A DNA stretch of 64,000 nucleotides from Paenibacillus planticolens (GTDB lineage Bacteria > Bacillota > Bacilli > Paenibacillales > NBRC-103111): contig NZ_WHNZ01000042.1 in assembly GCF_013141725.1 (NCBI RefSeq), positions 265,800 to 329,799 of the forward strand, given 5' to 3'. Under the pieces are notes generated by a model. It did no database searches. It was not told where the DNA came from and worked only from the letters and a program-made list of their open reading frames with translations. Shown here piece by piece: positions 34,795-45,400 of the stretch (its first letter is position 1; the number at the start of each line of letters is the position of its first letter). A program made the translations under genes and the position numbers.

Positions 34795-34986
34795 CCACCA
34801 TTTGTTCATTTCCGGTTTCCCCCTCTAATTAGTTAAACGAATTGATTCCGCTTACACGATCTATTGTATCAGCGTCAAAGGCGGGCCCGCTACAGCGGCA
34901 GTCTGCATTCCTTTGCTCCCTATCAGCATTCATTTAACCCACTATGAAAACGAATACAATATTTTTTCAGTTTCTAGCATTATTTT
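34795..34986 (-). promoter_or_regulatory. Copied xylF promoter region, copy 1
   Basis: The ~190 bp match the region upstream of xylF at 50966-51155. They include the xylF start codons (ATGAACAAATGG), AGGGGGAAACC, a cre-like TGTAAGCGGAATCA (34843-34856, minus strand), the TACAAT -10-like box and a second cre-like TGTATTCGTTTTCA. It is upstream of the GH9 gene, with an IS fragment in between. Confidence 0.75.
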
Positions 34987-35029
34987 ATACTTTTAGTAAA
35001 TGAGTCCTTTCATGCTACCTATTCATGAC

Positions 35030-35296
35030 CTATGAGCATCCAGATTTATCCACCTTACGTGATTCACAGTGCAAGAACGCATTCGTCAGTACATCCGGAT
35101 CCACGAAACATAGTGCCTTCTTGTCGCTGCGGAACGTCGTTTCAGGACTTTGCTTGTTGGGAAGAGCCGAATGGGACTTGTGCTGATAGCATTCGCTGAG
35201 CCAAACCTGAAACAGCATACGGACGTGAACATCGTCGCAAAAATAAAGAGTGCCATTAAAGAGCTCGCCATTTTTTTCATAGCAATAAACCTCCAT
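35030..35296 (-). pseudogene. Mu/TnsB-type transposase C-terminal fragment
   Basis: The minus-strand frame ends with FQVWLSECYQHKSHSALPNK, SPETTFRSDKKALCFVDPDV and LTNAFLHCESRKVDKSGCS. This is the region between the DDE core and the Mu transposase C-terminal domain in TnsB/TniA-like proteins (sPe..f..D...lrf...e.l..aFl..e.RkvdksG). It may be a leftover of the same transposon family as the 1.9-19.3 kb element. It has no start or C-terminal beta barrel. Confidence 0.65.
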
Positions 35297-35344
35297 TAAT
35301 GGAATTAGAAAAAGCCTAACATTGCCTATTCGCTAAAAGATGAA

Positions 35345-35378
35345 TAATAGAGAGGTAGGCTAGCCTCCCTCTCTATTG
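35345..35378 (-). terminator. Terminator of the GH10 gene
   Basis: AATAGAGAGG and CCTCTCTATT pair around TAGGCTAGCCTC, ~25 bp beyond the stop. Confidence 0.8.
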
Positions 35379-35400
35379 CTTCTGAATGTTACCTATTCAA

Positions 35401-37860
35401 CTATTCAAGTATTTTCTTAGCCAAAGCCGCAAGGTCCGCGATGTCGATCTTACCGTCGTTATTCAAATCGGCATTCTTGTAGCTGGACCAGTCCGGATCA
35501 GCGGAGGTTTTGCCGTAGGCTGCCGCAACGATTGCCAGGTCACCCACAGAGTAACTGCCGTCGCCGTTCATATCGCCCGGCTGCGTGCGAATCACTGCAT
35601 CGTTAAATGTCTGCAGGGCTGCATTCAACGTACTTACTGCCTGCTCAACTTGATCCTGGGTTGCCGCAGTGTTATCCGCTACAGCCTTCGCCTGATCGAT
35701 TGCCGCCTGCAGCGCTGCTTTGGAGCCCGCCGGATATTGACCTGCACGGGTTCCCTCAACGGCAGCGTCATGCTTGCTTTGTGCATCGGCAATTAATGTG
35801 TTGAGAGCCGTTTTGTCAACTACAACGCTGTTCAGCTGAACCGTATAAGACGTGCTTCCCAGTTCATTTTCGACACCGGCTTCATTGGCAACGACTGCCT
35901 TGGACAAGGAAATCGTAGCGGCTGCAACCTGCGTATCGGATTTTGCTTTCCAAGACAGCTTCAGAAGACTACCGTCAAGATGGGCGTTTTTTCCAATTGT
36001 TGCTACAAGGAGCCGAACTTCCCCTTGCTTCTGAACCTTGTCGACGATCACGACTTCAGTCGGCTTCACGGATTCGGCCGATACGTATTCCAACTGACTC
36101 GGATCATAAGTAAACGTTAAGTCCTGGGCATAAATATTTTGATCCATGCCGCTCAAGCCATAATTCAGATCAAAGGCTGCTCCTTTAGAAGCTGCCGCCG
36201 GGCCTGCAAGAACAGCGCCCTTGGGCTCGGTCAATCCCGCTATGGCTGCCGTCAACGTGTTTGTTGCGTCCTTCACGTTATTTACGCCATTAATATCATA
36301 GATTCTTACGCCCAGAATATCATTGGCTGCCTTTCGGGCCGCAACAAATTTGTTCCAGCTGTCAGGAGTGTACTTATCCTTGGAGGAATCCTGAGGAAGA
36401 TTACTCAGCTGCTTTTTCAATTCGAAACGGGCTACACTGCCGATCATCGCATAGTAGGACATCTTTGCCGTATAGTTTGTATTTCCCGTGCTGTCGGCCG
36501 ACATGAAGATATGCGCACCCTTTCTGGCGTTGAAGGTGCTTGTATCGCTGACTCCGTCAAAGGCGTACACGCTCAGCTTGCCGCCATTGCCCTTGCTGTT
36601 CTCGAGCAGGAAATCAAATTGATCCGCCTGCCAATCAGCCTGCTCTCTTTGGATTTCAGGCAAATTCGCCATGGCAGCCGTCCAGCCGTTTCTAACCAGT
36701 GCCACATGTGCATTAGGCTTGTTATCCCAATTCGTTTTCGTCCAGCCTGGATTCTTCGAGCCGTCCGGTAAATAGTACGGCAGTGCGTTCGGATCATAAT
36801 TCGGATTGGCCACAAGATCGGAACGTGTGTCGGATTCGGTAAATTGGATTTCATCGCAGACGGCGGCGAACTTATTGAAGGTCTCTTTAAACACGTTCAG
36901 GTCGAGTGAAACCGCGTTCCTGTTCTGCATACCCACGACGAAGGTTGTACCGTCTTGCTTCATCTGCTGATAGATAGGCTTCAGCATGGTGATGGTGGCG
37001 CTGCGCTTTGGCTCATAGGGTTTATCGGCGTCGTAAAAGTCATTGTATACAAACGTCCAGTTTGCTCCCAATGCTTTGTTGTATTTCGAGGCTGATGCAA
37101 AGGCCTGCCTGATATACTCACTCTCTGCCAGTATCCTGTCTTCACCGGTCAGATCCGGTCTTTTGAAAATACGACCCCAATTGCTGACCTGGTAATCACC
37201 TTCATTACGGATATAGCCTGTATAGTCATCAATAGCCTCGTTGACCACATCCCACGAGTAGATGACATCGTTGTAAGAGGCGAATTTTTCAAATACAACT
37301 TTGATATAGGAATCGATTCTAGCCAGCATAACCTCCCTGCTTGCCCAGGGCTTAGTGGTTGAAAATCCTTCATGGAAGAAAGCTTCCGGCGTCTGGTTGT
37401 GCCAAAGGAGCGTATGACCTTTGATCTTGACCTGATCGTTAGGCCCCCGGGTTTTGTTCAAATTCCTGACATTGTTTAAGAAAGCCTCTTGAGAGGTTGT
37501 TGAGGCAAGTATAGCGATCTTATTTGCCTTATCAATCGCAGCCGTACGCTCTTCATCGCTGGAATAGGCTGCGTTTACAGCGCTGTTATATGCTGCAGCC
37601 GACTGGCTAGAGCCAAACAGAGATTGCGGCTTTAATTCATTAGCCGGGGCCCAGCTGTTATAGTGGTGCTGCAGCATGCTTTGCGGATCGCCGCCCCCAA
37701 AAAAGCTGTTCATCACATGAAATGAACCGAACTTAAAATAGTTTTGAAAAGTCTGGTAAAGCGATGGAAGCTCAGGCTGATAGTTTGCCGAAGCAGGCTG
37801 AACTAAAAAAGTCATCAGCATGGTAACCATAAGTGATAATGCTATTATCTTATTTCTCAT
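35401..37860 (-). CDS. Secreted GH10 xylanase with cohesin-like, FIVAR and dockerin domains
   Basis: 819 residues; ATG after TAGGAGGAAGG. Signal peptide ~1-26 (IALSLMVTMLMTFLVQPASA). GH10 module ~30-480: KGHTLLWHNQTP, acid/base E208 in YSWDVVNEAIDD and nucleophile E342 in DEIQFTESD. It hydrolyses beta-1,4-xylan outside the cell. A linker leads to a cohesin-like domain (~545-680, IYAQDLTFTYDPSQLEYVSA), one FIVAR-like repeat (~685-750) and a dockerin (DMNGDGSYSVGDLAIVAAAY and DLNNDGKIDIADLAALAKKI) with good calcium loops. Upstream lie a GATAC palindrome and a copied xylF promoter region; a terminator follows the gene. Confidence 0.95.
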   Translation of the reverse strand: MRNKIIALSLMVTMLMTFLVQPASANYQPELPSLYQTFQNYFKFGSFHVMNSFFGGGDPQSMLQHHYNSWAPANELKPQSLFGSSQSAAAYNSAVNAAYSSDEERTAAIDKANKIAILASTTSQEAFLNNVRNLNKTRGPNDQVKIKGHTLLWHNQTPEAFFHEGFSTTKPWASREVMLARIDSYIKVVFEKFASYNDVIYSWDVVNEAIDDYTGYIRNEGDYQVSNWGRIFKRPDLTGEDRILAESEYIRQAFASASKYNKALGANWTFVYNDFYDADKPYEPKRSATITMLKPIYQQMKQDGTTFVVGMQNRNAVSLDLNVFKETFNKFAAVCDEIQFTESDTRSDLVANPNYDPNALPYYLPDGSKNPGWTKTNWDNKPNAHVALVRNGWTAAMANLPEIQREQADWQADQFDFLLENSKGNGGKLSVYAFDGVSDTSTFNARKGAHIFMSADSTGNTNYTAKMSYYAMIGSVARFELKKQLSNLPQDSSKDKYTPDSWNKFVAARKAANDILGVRIYDINGVNNVKDATNTLTAAIAGLTEPKGAVLAGPAAASKGAAFDLNYGLSGMDQNIYAQDLTFTYDPSQLEYVSAESVKPTEVVIVDKVQKQGEVRLLVATIGKNAHLDGSLLKLSWKAKSDTQVAAATISLSKAVVANEAGVENELGSTSYTVQLNSVVVDKTALNTLIADAQSKHDAAVEGTRAGQYPAGSKAALQAAIDQAKAVADNTAATQDQVEQAVSTLNAALQTFNDAVIRTQPGDMNGDGSYSVGDLAIVAAAYGKTSADPDWSSYKNADLNNDGKIDIADLAALAKKILE

Positions 37861-37935
37861 CGTGATTTCCTTCCTCCTATATGAGATTCATTACTGCAAT
37901 CTTTTTCTCCACCATTTCATCCGATAGTAATTCTC

Positions 37936-37986
37936 AAAAGAGGACTAAAAATAGCACCCTCTTTTGGTTTTGATACATTTTGTATC
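37936..37986 (-). promoter_or_regulatory. GATAC palindrome and leader hairpin of the GH10 gene
   Basis: GATACATTTTGTATC at 37972-37986. On the minus strand it is followed by CAAAAGAGG...CCTCTTTTG, a hairpin in the likely leader. About 100 bp of this leader, including GCAGTAATGAATCT, also occur before the GH3 gene. Confidence 0.65.
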
Positions 37987-38072
37987 AGATATTGCATATC
38001 CTCCCCAATTCAGTGGCCATCCTCCAAGTGCCTTCAAGTAAATGTCCCCATAACTTTCAATTCATGATCTTG

Positions 38073-38263
38073 TCTACCATTTGTTCATGTTCTGCTTTCC
38101 CCCTCTATTGGTTAAACGTACTGATTACGCTTACATCATTTATTGTATCAGCGTCACAAGCGGGCCGCTATGGCGTTGGCCCGCATTCCTTTGCCCCCTA
38201 CCAGCATTCATTTAACCCATTATGAAAACGAATACAATATTTTTACAGTTTCTAGCATTATTC
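38073..38263 (-). promoter_or_regulatory. Copied xylF promoter region, copy 2
   Basis: This matches 50966-51155, including ATGAACAAATGG, GAGGGGGAAAGC and cre-like TGTAAGCGTAATCA (38122-38135 on the minus strand). It lies ~215 bp upstream of the GH10 start. Confidence 0.75.
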
Positions 38264-38296
38264 TGCGCTCGCCAAAAATTTACTGCTAAGTTTCAC

Positions 38297-38362
38297 CTAT
38301 TCAAGTATTTTCCTGGCCAAAGCCGCAAGGTCCGCGATGTCGATCTTGCCGTCGTTGTTCAA
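38297..38362 (-). pseudogene. Dockerin C-terminal fragment
   Basis: Minus strand: LNNDGKIDIADLAALARKIL and a stop, nearly identical to the end of the GH10 xylanase dockerin. It directly precedes promoter copy 2, in the same relation as the scrambled GH43 gene has to copy 3. Confidence 0.75.
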
Positions 38363-38593
38363 TGCCAGTATGATATTGATCTTTTTCTTATAGTTGGCCG
38401 AATTAGGGGCTCCCTCCTGCTACAACCATATTATATTTGAGGAAATAATCACCAAACAATATACATGTTTTTACTTAGTTACCCGCTGTTGACAAGATGT
38501 AAGCGTTATCCACTAATCTATCCCAATAGCGTTATATAACCGACAAGTTCTCGAAACGAGGAGATCTCCGGGCGTAAAGTACAGGTAATGCAT

Positions 38594-38764
38594 TCAAAAG
38601 CAGATTCTTGGATCGATTGGAGGACGACCGCCTTTATTATAAAGCGGAGCGATTTTCTCCAGCACAATCGAATCATCGACATGTTCGAAATAATCAATGA
38701 GTTCCGCGTCAAAACCGAGTGTATTATAGTAGTGGTAGTGCAGCAGTTCAAGCTGCAAGTCCAT
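38594..38764 (-). pseudogene. DDE transposase N-terminal fragment
   Basis: ATG at 38764: MDLQLELLHYHYYNTLGFDA, ELIDYFEHVDDSIVLEKIAP, LYNKGGRPPIDPRICF then stop. The GGRPPxDP...F.LYF pattern is the start of IS1182/IS5-type transposases; the rest is lost by a frameshift. Confidence 0.65.
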
Positions 38765-39380
38765 AAAATGCACCTCGCGTAATGGTTTTTGGATGGTCGG
38801 GATACCTCCATTTTACCATTTTTAGCTGAGGTGCGTTTTTGTTTGTTAGCCGATTTTTTGAGCTATTTGAACAGCCTCTTAAAACAGTTATGGGACTGCT
38901 TCGGCATTTCCCTTTTGCTTACGCAATCCGACATGATGAAGCGCAGCGGAACCCCGTCCTGGTTATTATGCTTTCTATACGTTATGGGTCTTGTCAGCAA
39001 CTGCTCTTCGGTGGTGCAGATGGCCAGTTTCGCGGACAATGACGCGATACTCAAAGCCATGTTTCAACCATGGAGAATGGCTCAGTATACACTGAGTTGG
39101 TATTTTTCGAGTTCCAACGCATGGACGACCTTTGGCAAAAAACGCGTAGCGCGGCTTCAGCAAGATGAAGTTACTTTCCTTCAAAATCATAAGCATACAT
39201 TTCCTTAAGCCCGTGACCCATAATAGACAGCTTAACATCCTTATCCGAATAACTAGCTTTAATTTAAATGTAGCATTTCCTCTTTAGCAAAAACAGTCCC
39301 CTGGGACACTCCAAGGACCAGGATGACGATCGACAACAGTATTAAGAATGTACGTTTCAATATGCGATTCGTCCCTTCAT
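38765..39380 (-). pseudogene. Degraded secreted-protein region
   Basis: Broken pieces on the minus strand. Near 39355 is a signal-peptide-like start (LKRTFLILLLSIVILVLGVS then QGTVFAKEE), followed by SYSDKDVKLSIMGHGLKEMY and AYDFEGK. The frames are interrupted by stops. The original gene cannot be named. Confidence 0.35.
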
Positions 39381-39385
39381 TAACT

Positions 39386-39418
39386 GAAGAGGAAGGCGCA
39401 GAAGCGCCCCCCTCTTTA
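39386..39418 (-). terminator. Terminator of the GH3 gene
   Basis: AAGAGG-AA-GGCGC and GCGCC-CCC-CTCTT pair around AGAA shortly after the stop. Confidence 0.65.
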
Positions 39419-39437
39419 CTCCACTTTTATCAATTGT

Positions 39438-42400
39438 TTATTGCTGAAGCCAATTCGCTACAATCATACGTGCTACTGCTGCTAATTCAAGAATCGTAAT
39501 CTCATGATTATCGAACAAATCAGCCTTCTCTACCTTATCCCAATCAGGTTGATCTTTCTTAACACCGTAATATTTAGCAAGTATCGACAGATCCTGAATC
39601 GTAATGGAGGTCTCTCCAGGTACAAGAGTCACAATCTTCGTTGTGAATGTTGATGTAGCATCATTCAATGTTACTACCGCTGCATCAACCATCGACTGTG
39701 TAGCTCCACTGTAGATCTTCACGTTGTTCGCTGCATCAATAGCTGCTTGAAGGTTCATGATTGCAACTTCTGGATATTGACCGATTTTGTTGCCCGCTGT
39801 AGCTTTAGAAACCTTAACTTGAGCTGCAGCAATCGCTTGATTTAATGCTTCTAAATCAACTGAAGGTGAAGTCGTTGGATTCACGCTAGCTCTGAATGTG
39901 CTCACTGCTGTCGTTAATGTCGACACTGCTAAGTTCACATCAGATTGTGTTACCGTAATACTATCACGGACACCGATTGCAGCATCAATCGCAGCTTGAA
40001 GTGCAGCCTTCGTACCCGTTGGATATTGACCCGGCGCTGATCCTTCCACTGCAGAGTTCAACACTTGCTGAGCATCTGTAATTGCTGTATTCAATGCCGC
40101 CTTATTGATATGGATAATCGAACCAGTGAAGCTTGTAACTGCATTATCCAATGTAACAAGTGCATTAGCAACGTCAGATGGTGTCGAAGCTCCATTTTGC
40201 ACCACTACTGATGCACTATCAATTGCAGCTTGTAAGATTGCTTTGGAACCAACTGGATATTGGCCCTCTTGATTTCCTTCAACCGCTGCATTAAGAAGTG
40301 CTTGCGCGGCTGCAACTGAAGCAATCAATGCCGACTTATCTGCCTGCACAACTTGTATGCCAACCGTAGCCTGAGATGTGTCGAGTAATGAATAATGGTT
40401 CTCGTCACCGACCATTTCCTGCTTGGTTACAGCAACATTTGTAGTCCCGGCAGCGGCATTAGCCTTGGCTTTGCCGTGAAGAACGAATAAATCCCCATCA
40501 CCTGTTAAGAATGTTCCTGGGATTCCCATAATAATCAGGATTTCTCCAGCTTCCGGTTTCACAGCTGTCTCAAGAACTTGGAGTCCAGTCCGTAAAGAAG
40601 TAACTGAACCTGCTTGCAAGACGTTGATACCATTATTCAGTGAAGTAGCAAACTCAATCATAGCCGGATCGTACTTTAACTCCGCACTTAGAATATTAAA
40701 ATTATGAGTCAACCCAGTAACGCCAACCGGAAGGTTAACCTCTTGACCCACGACCACTGGCGATGAAGGGCCACTAATGCTGGCCTTTGCATCAACTTGA
40801 GGTGCTGATCCTTCCGATCCAGGTACGCTTAAGTGAATAGGAGTACTTACTACATTGTTAGTTCCATCAGAAATCGTATACGTGTACGTGATTTCTCTTG
40901 TGTAGACAGATTGAGTAACACTACCTGTTGCAGAGAGGATACTCGCATCATTTGAACCGTAGCTGATGGTATACGTTGGAGTGATGCTATTAACGAGTTG
41001 TACAGTGTTTGATCCTTCACTAAATTGTACGCTTTTGGGTAATAGCGTTCTAACATATTCAGAAACTTTGGTTGCAGCATTAAGTTTCATTTGAGCTGGA
41101 GTGACCGGTAGTGCATCATTTGTATTCAGTACCTGAACATATTCTACATAGGTATCTATTACTGGGCTACTAGCTGTGTTCTTCGTTGCGAATAGTCCCA
41201 ATTTGATATTGTTAAGGCTTAAATTAATTGCTGCACCTACATTTGTATAATTAATGCCATCCAACGAATATGAGCACTGGTAACTATTTCCGGTCTTAGC
41301 CATTCTTAGATAAACGGTTAAAGCGGCGTTTCCATTGGCATTAACAGCACTTGTTCCAGATGAAGTGAATACCTTATTGACTTCACGTCCAGATTGGACT
41401 AGAATACCACTTCCGTTGTTTTCGGCATCCAGCTTTACATAGTTATCCTCATCCTGCCAAGCTAAGAACGCAAATTGTTGATAGGTTGCAGATGGTGCTA
41501 CAGGATAGTGGACCTTAGTAACAATATCCCAATCACCACCAGCAGGGGCTGTAAATACGTTATTCCAAGCGGCATTTGTTTGATAGATATCCCCCGTTAA
41601 TGTAGGAAGACGTAGTCCCTTACCTTGTACTAATGAGTAATTAGCAGCATCTTGTTTAAGAATTGTCCAGAAGTTTGACAAATTCTCAGATGTTGTATTA
41701 ACAAAGTTGAAGCTTTCAGCCCGATAATTAAGCTTAAAGGTATATGTTGTTGTACCGAAAGGACTAGTTATAACAGCAGTGGCATTGCCAGGAATGGTTG
41801 TTGCTTGGTTCACGAAACACGTTAAACCATCTCCACACTCTACTGAGTACTCGTAATCTCCAGGCAATGCATCCTTTGGTACAACTACATCATAGGTTGT
41901 AATGCGCGGATCAAACCCTGGAATATCTACTCCACCCTTTTGGATTTTATCCGCCACAGGATTTAATGCATCAATGCTTGCAATTCTCAAGTATTCAAAA
42001 GATACATTGAGTGCATTCGCGCTTACATTACCATTAGTTGCTATTAGGCCTAATTGTGGTGCAGCGAAATTCACTGCAGCTGTTCCGGAATAACTAGACC
42101 AAGTGACACCGTCAGCGGACCATTGTGCTGAAATCGTCCCATTGTTTCTAATCAGACGTAAATACATCTTTGTGTTGCCAGCTGAATTTGTGTTGCCCGT
42201 AACTACGGTCGCTGTTCCATTGACGACATTATACAATGCAATTCGGTTTGTAGTTCCCGTAGAACGTTCATAAACAAGTTTTACGTAATTAGAGTCATCT
42301 TGATAATAGATCAACCCGCCTTGCTGATTGTTAACAGTAGGAGTGGCTGAAAAATTCATAGCAGTCTGCGATACGAAATCGCCAATCGCTGGCTGCATAA

Positions 42401-45400
42401 CTAAGTTCTGAACTGCATTTACTGCTGCCTGTTTTGTTCTGATAGTCACTCCAGTATTCGTGTCGAAAGAATAATCCGAATCTTGTCTTACGATGGAGTA
42501 GTGACTATCTAAAGCTGTTGCTCCTTTGAATTCAGCACTTACCGGTGGCCGACCAAAACTAACTGTATAAACCCTACTAAATGTTGAATCGGTTACTGTA
42601 ATCTTTGCTGTTCCAGGAATACCATTAGCTTGCACGATTGTTACAACGCTATCGGCGTTAGCAGAAGTAGCCGCTACCACTGGAGCTACATTCTGTTCGA
42701 AAGGAACTACTACATTATACTGCTTTATGGAAGGATCAAAACCGCTAACTGTAGTCCCATTAATCTTGAGGTCTTTAAGAGTGATAGCAGGATTAACATA
42801 GACTATAAAGTCAGTTGAACGCTGTTCTCCTGCATAACTAACGGTTGCGGTAATCGTTGCGACGCCAGCTGCGACAGTAGTGATTTGATCGCCAGCTACT
42901 GAGACCACCCCAGGTCTATTGCTGCTATATGTTACGGTCATTCCAGCTGGCATAGCTTTGCTGGAACCCTTGGCAATATATCCATATAGCGTATCATCAT
43001 TCATTGCAACCGTGACTTGTGGAAGTACAGTCTTTCCTTTGTCGAAGAATACCCGAGTTGGGATATCTAATGCCACGTCACTGTCCTGACGAGGTTTTGC
43101 TGTTACAACACTTAACTTAGAAGCTAATGAGCCTGTAACAAAAATATCCTTGTTAAGTTTAATATCCGCATCTGCACTCGATGTGCTGAACTGCAAATTG
43201 TATCTGCCTGTATCCATAACCCATTTGCCTGCTGCTTCATCATAAAAACGTAAGTCTGGCACTTTAACGGTTATGGTAACTGGAACTGTTTGCCCTGCAT
43301 TTACCATTACTTTCTTGAATCCAATAAGACGTTTGATAGGACGTTGATTAACACCTGTTTGGGTAGAGTCTGGTGTTGAAGCATAAAGCTCTACAATATC
43401 ATTTCCGTCTCTATCACTTGTATTCGTGACTTTCATAGAGACATTGATCGTACCGTTAGCATCAACAGAATCCCCTGCGCCTAAACCAGTAACTGTCATA
43501 TTGGAATATGCGAAGTTTGAATAGCTCATTCCATATCCAAAACTGTAGAGAGGAGCTCCTCTTGATCCATCATAATACATATATGTGCGACCAGGGGTAG
43601 TAACCTTTGTGGATGCACTTGTATTATTACCTGTTTTATAGGTATCAGGTCCAGGTGTAATTCTGTAGCTTCTTATGCTAGGGAATTGGTCATTCTTGAA
43701 CCAAAGGGTTGATGTACGCCCACTCGGGTTATATTTACCTAGCAAAACATCTGCTAGTCCCAATCCCTTAACTTGACCGTTGTATCCACTCCATAACAGG
43801 GCAGGAACATCTGCAGATAAAGTTGATAGGTCGTCTGGGCTGGTACTTTCAATAACGGTGACCGTTTTAGGATTTTTCGCGGCAACAGCATTAGCCAGCG
43901 CCAGCTGCGCTCCTGGTAATGTGTTATTAGGGTTTGTATTGCCGCCTCTATCACTATCCTCAGCAGCAGTTGCTTGTTCTGTGCCAAGAGCAACGATAGC
44001 TAAATCATAACCTGAAGCAAGATCAATCGCTGCATTATCTAGTGTCGTCATACCTGCATAAGTTGTACCAGTATTGGTGAAGCCCTTTTTCCAGTCAACC
44101 ACAGCATTGGGATTGATTTTTTGAATTTCTGCTTTGATACCATTATAAGGGTTTACCATTTTAGCGATGCCGCTAGCGCCGGAACCTGAAGAATAACCAC
44201 CTAAGAAAAAGCTATTATTTGTTGTATTGTAGTTAGCATTAAGACCATACACGACAACTTTAAATTCACCAGTTGAAGGCACATTGATTGGAAGCACTGG
44301 TTTGTTACCATTTGATGCGACTAGATTGTTTCTTAACAAGATCAAGGATTCTGCTGCTGCTTGACGAGCAATATCAGATCTTTCTTGAGTCATGTTCTTA
44401 CCGTCACCGCCGGTACCCGAATTAAACGTCCACAAGCTTCCATTTCCTAAAGCAGTTCTTCTAGCAATTGCATCATCATACCAGGAAACTTTGTTTGTCG
44501 ATGATTGAATGATGCCTGCTGCATTTCTAACCGTATCATCAAACTCGCCCAGTTTCATTCGAGTAGTATACAGATCAAGCAAATCTACATCTATCGCATT
44601 CTCTGTGAATATGCCTGAAGGAGTAGGAAGTTTTGCTGCTACTGCTCCTGGAAGTTCTGCGCCATAGCTAGAGCCGGCATACCCTGCATTACATACTAGA
44701 TTCGTACCAAACATTGCAGCCCATGCGTATCCTTCTTGCGTAGTCATTGCCCTGGTCATTCCAGGATACATATAGTTCTGTCTGGATGGTGACACAGCCA
44801 TAGCTATACTATCGCAGTCCGTTGTTACATAACCGGAGAACCCAAAGGTTTGACGAAGAAATGTTTCCATTAAATTTCGGTCTAATGTAACCGGTGTACC
44901 ATTAACACTATTATAAGAGCTCATAATAGAGGTAACATCCGTATTTTTAATAATCTCTCTATAAGGTTTAGTATAGAACTCTCTGAGCTCCCGACCTGTT
45001 ACATCAGAGCTGCCATTCAGACGGTTTACTTCAGAATTATTCGCAGTATAATGCTTTATGGTACTTACAGTCTTTAAGTACCCATTGGGATCAATTAGGC
45101 TACCGTCCATATTCTTACCTTCCAGACCATTTACAAACTGCCCGGCAATTCCAGCTGTTAACAAGGGATCTTCAGAAAAGGTTTCATCCGTGCGTCCCCA
45201 ACGCGTATCACGAGCTAGATTGATAGTTGGTGAGTAAAAGGTTAACATACGGTCACTATCAGGAGCTGTTTCACGAGCTTCATCACTAATAGCCGTTGCT
45301 ACTTTGTGCATAAGCTCTGGATCCCATGAACTTCCCATGGAAAGCCCAATTGGATATGAAGTTGCATTATTGATGGTTGTCGCGTTACCAGAAGCATTAA

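Noticed and set aside
35086..35280. A small secreted protein with a signal-like start on the minus strand
   Set aside because: The hydrophobic start is a second frame of the transposase fragment at 35030-35296, which is supported by recognisable family motifs.
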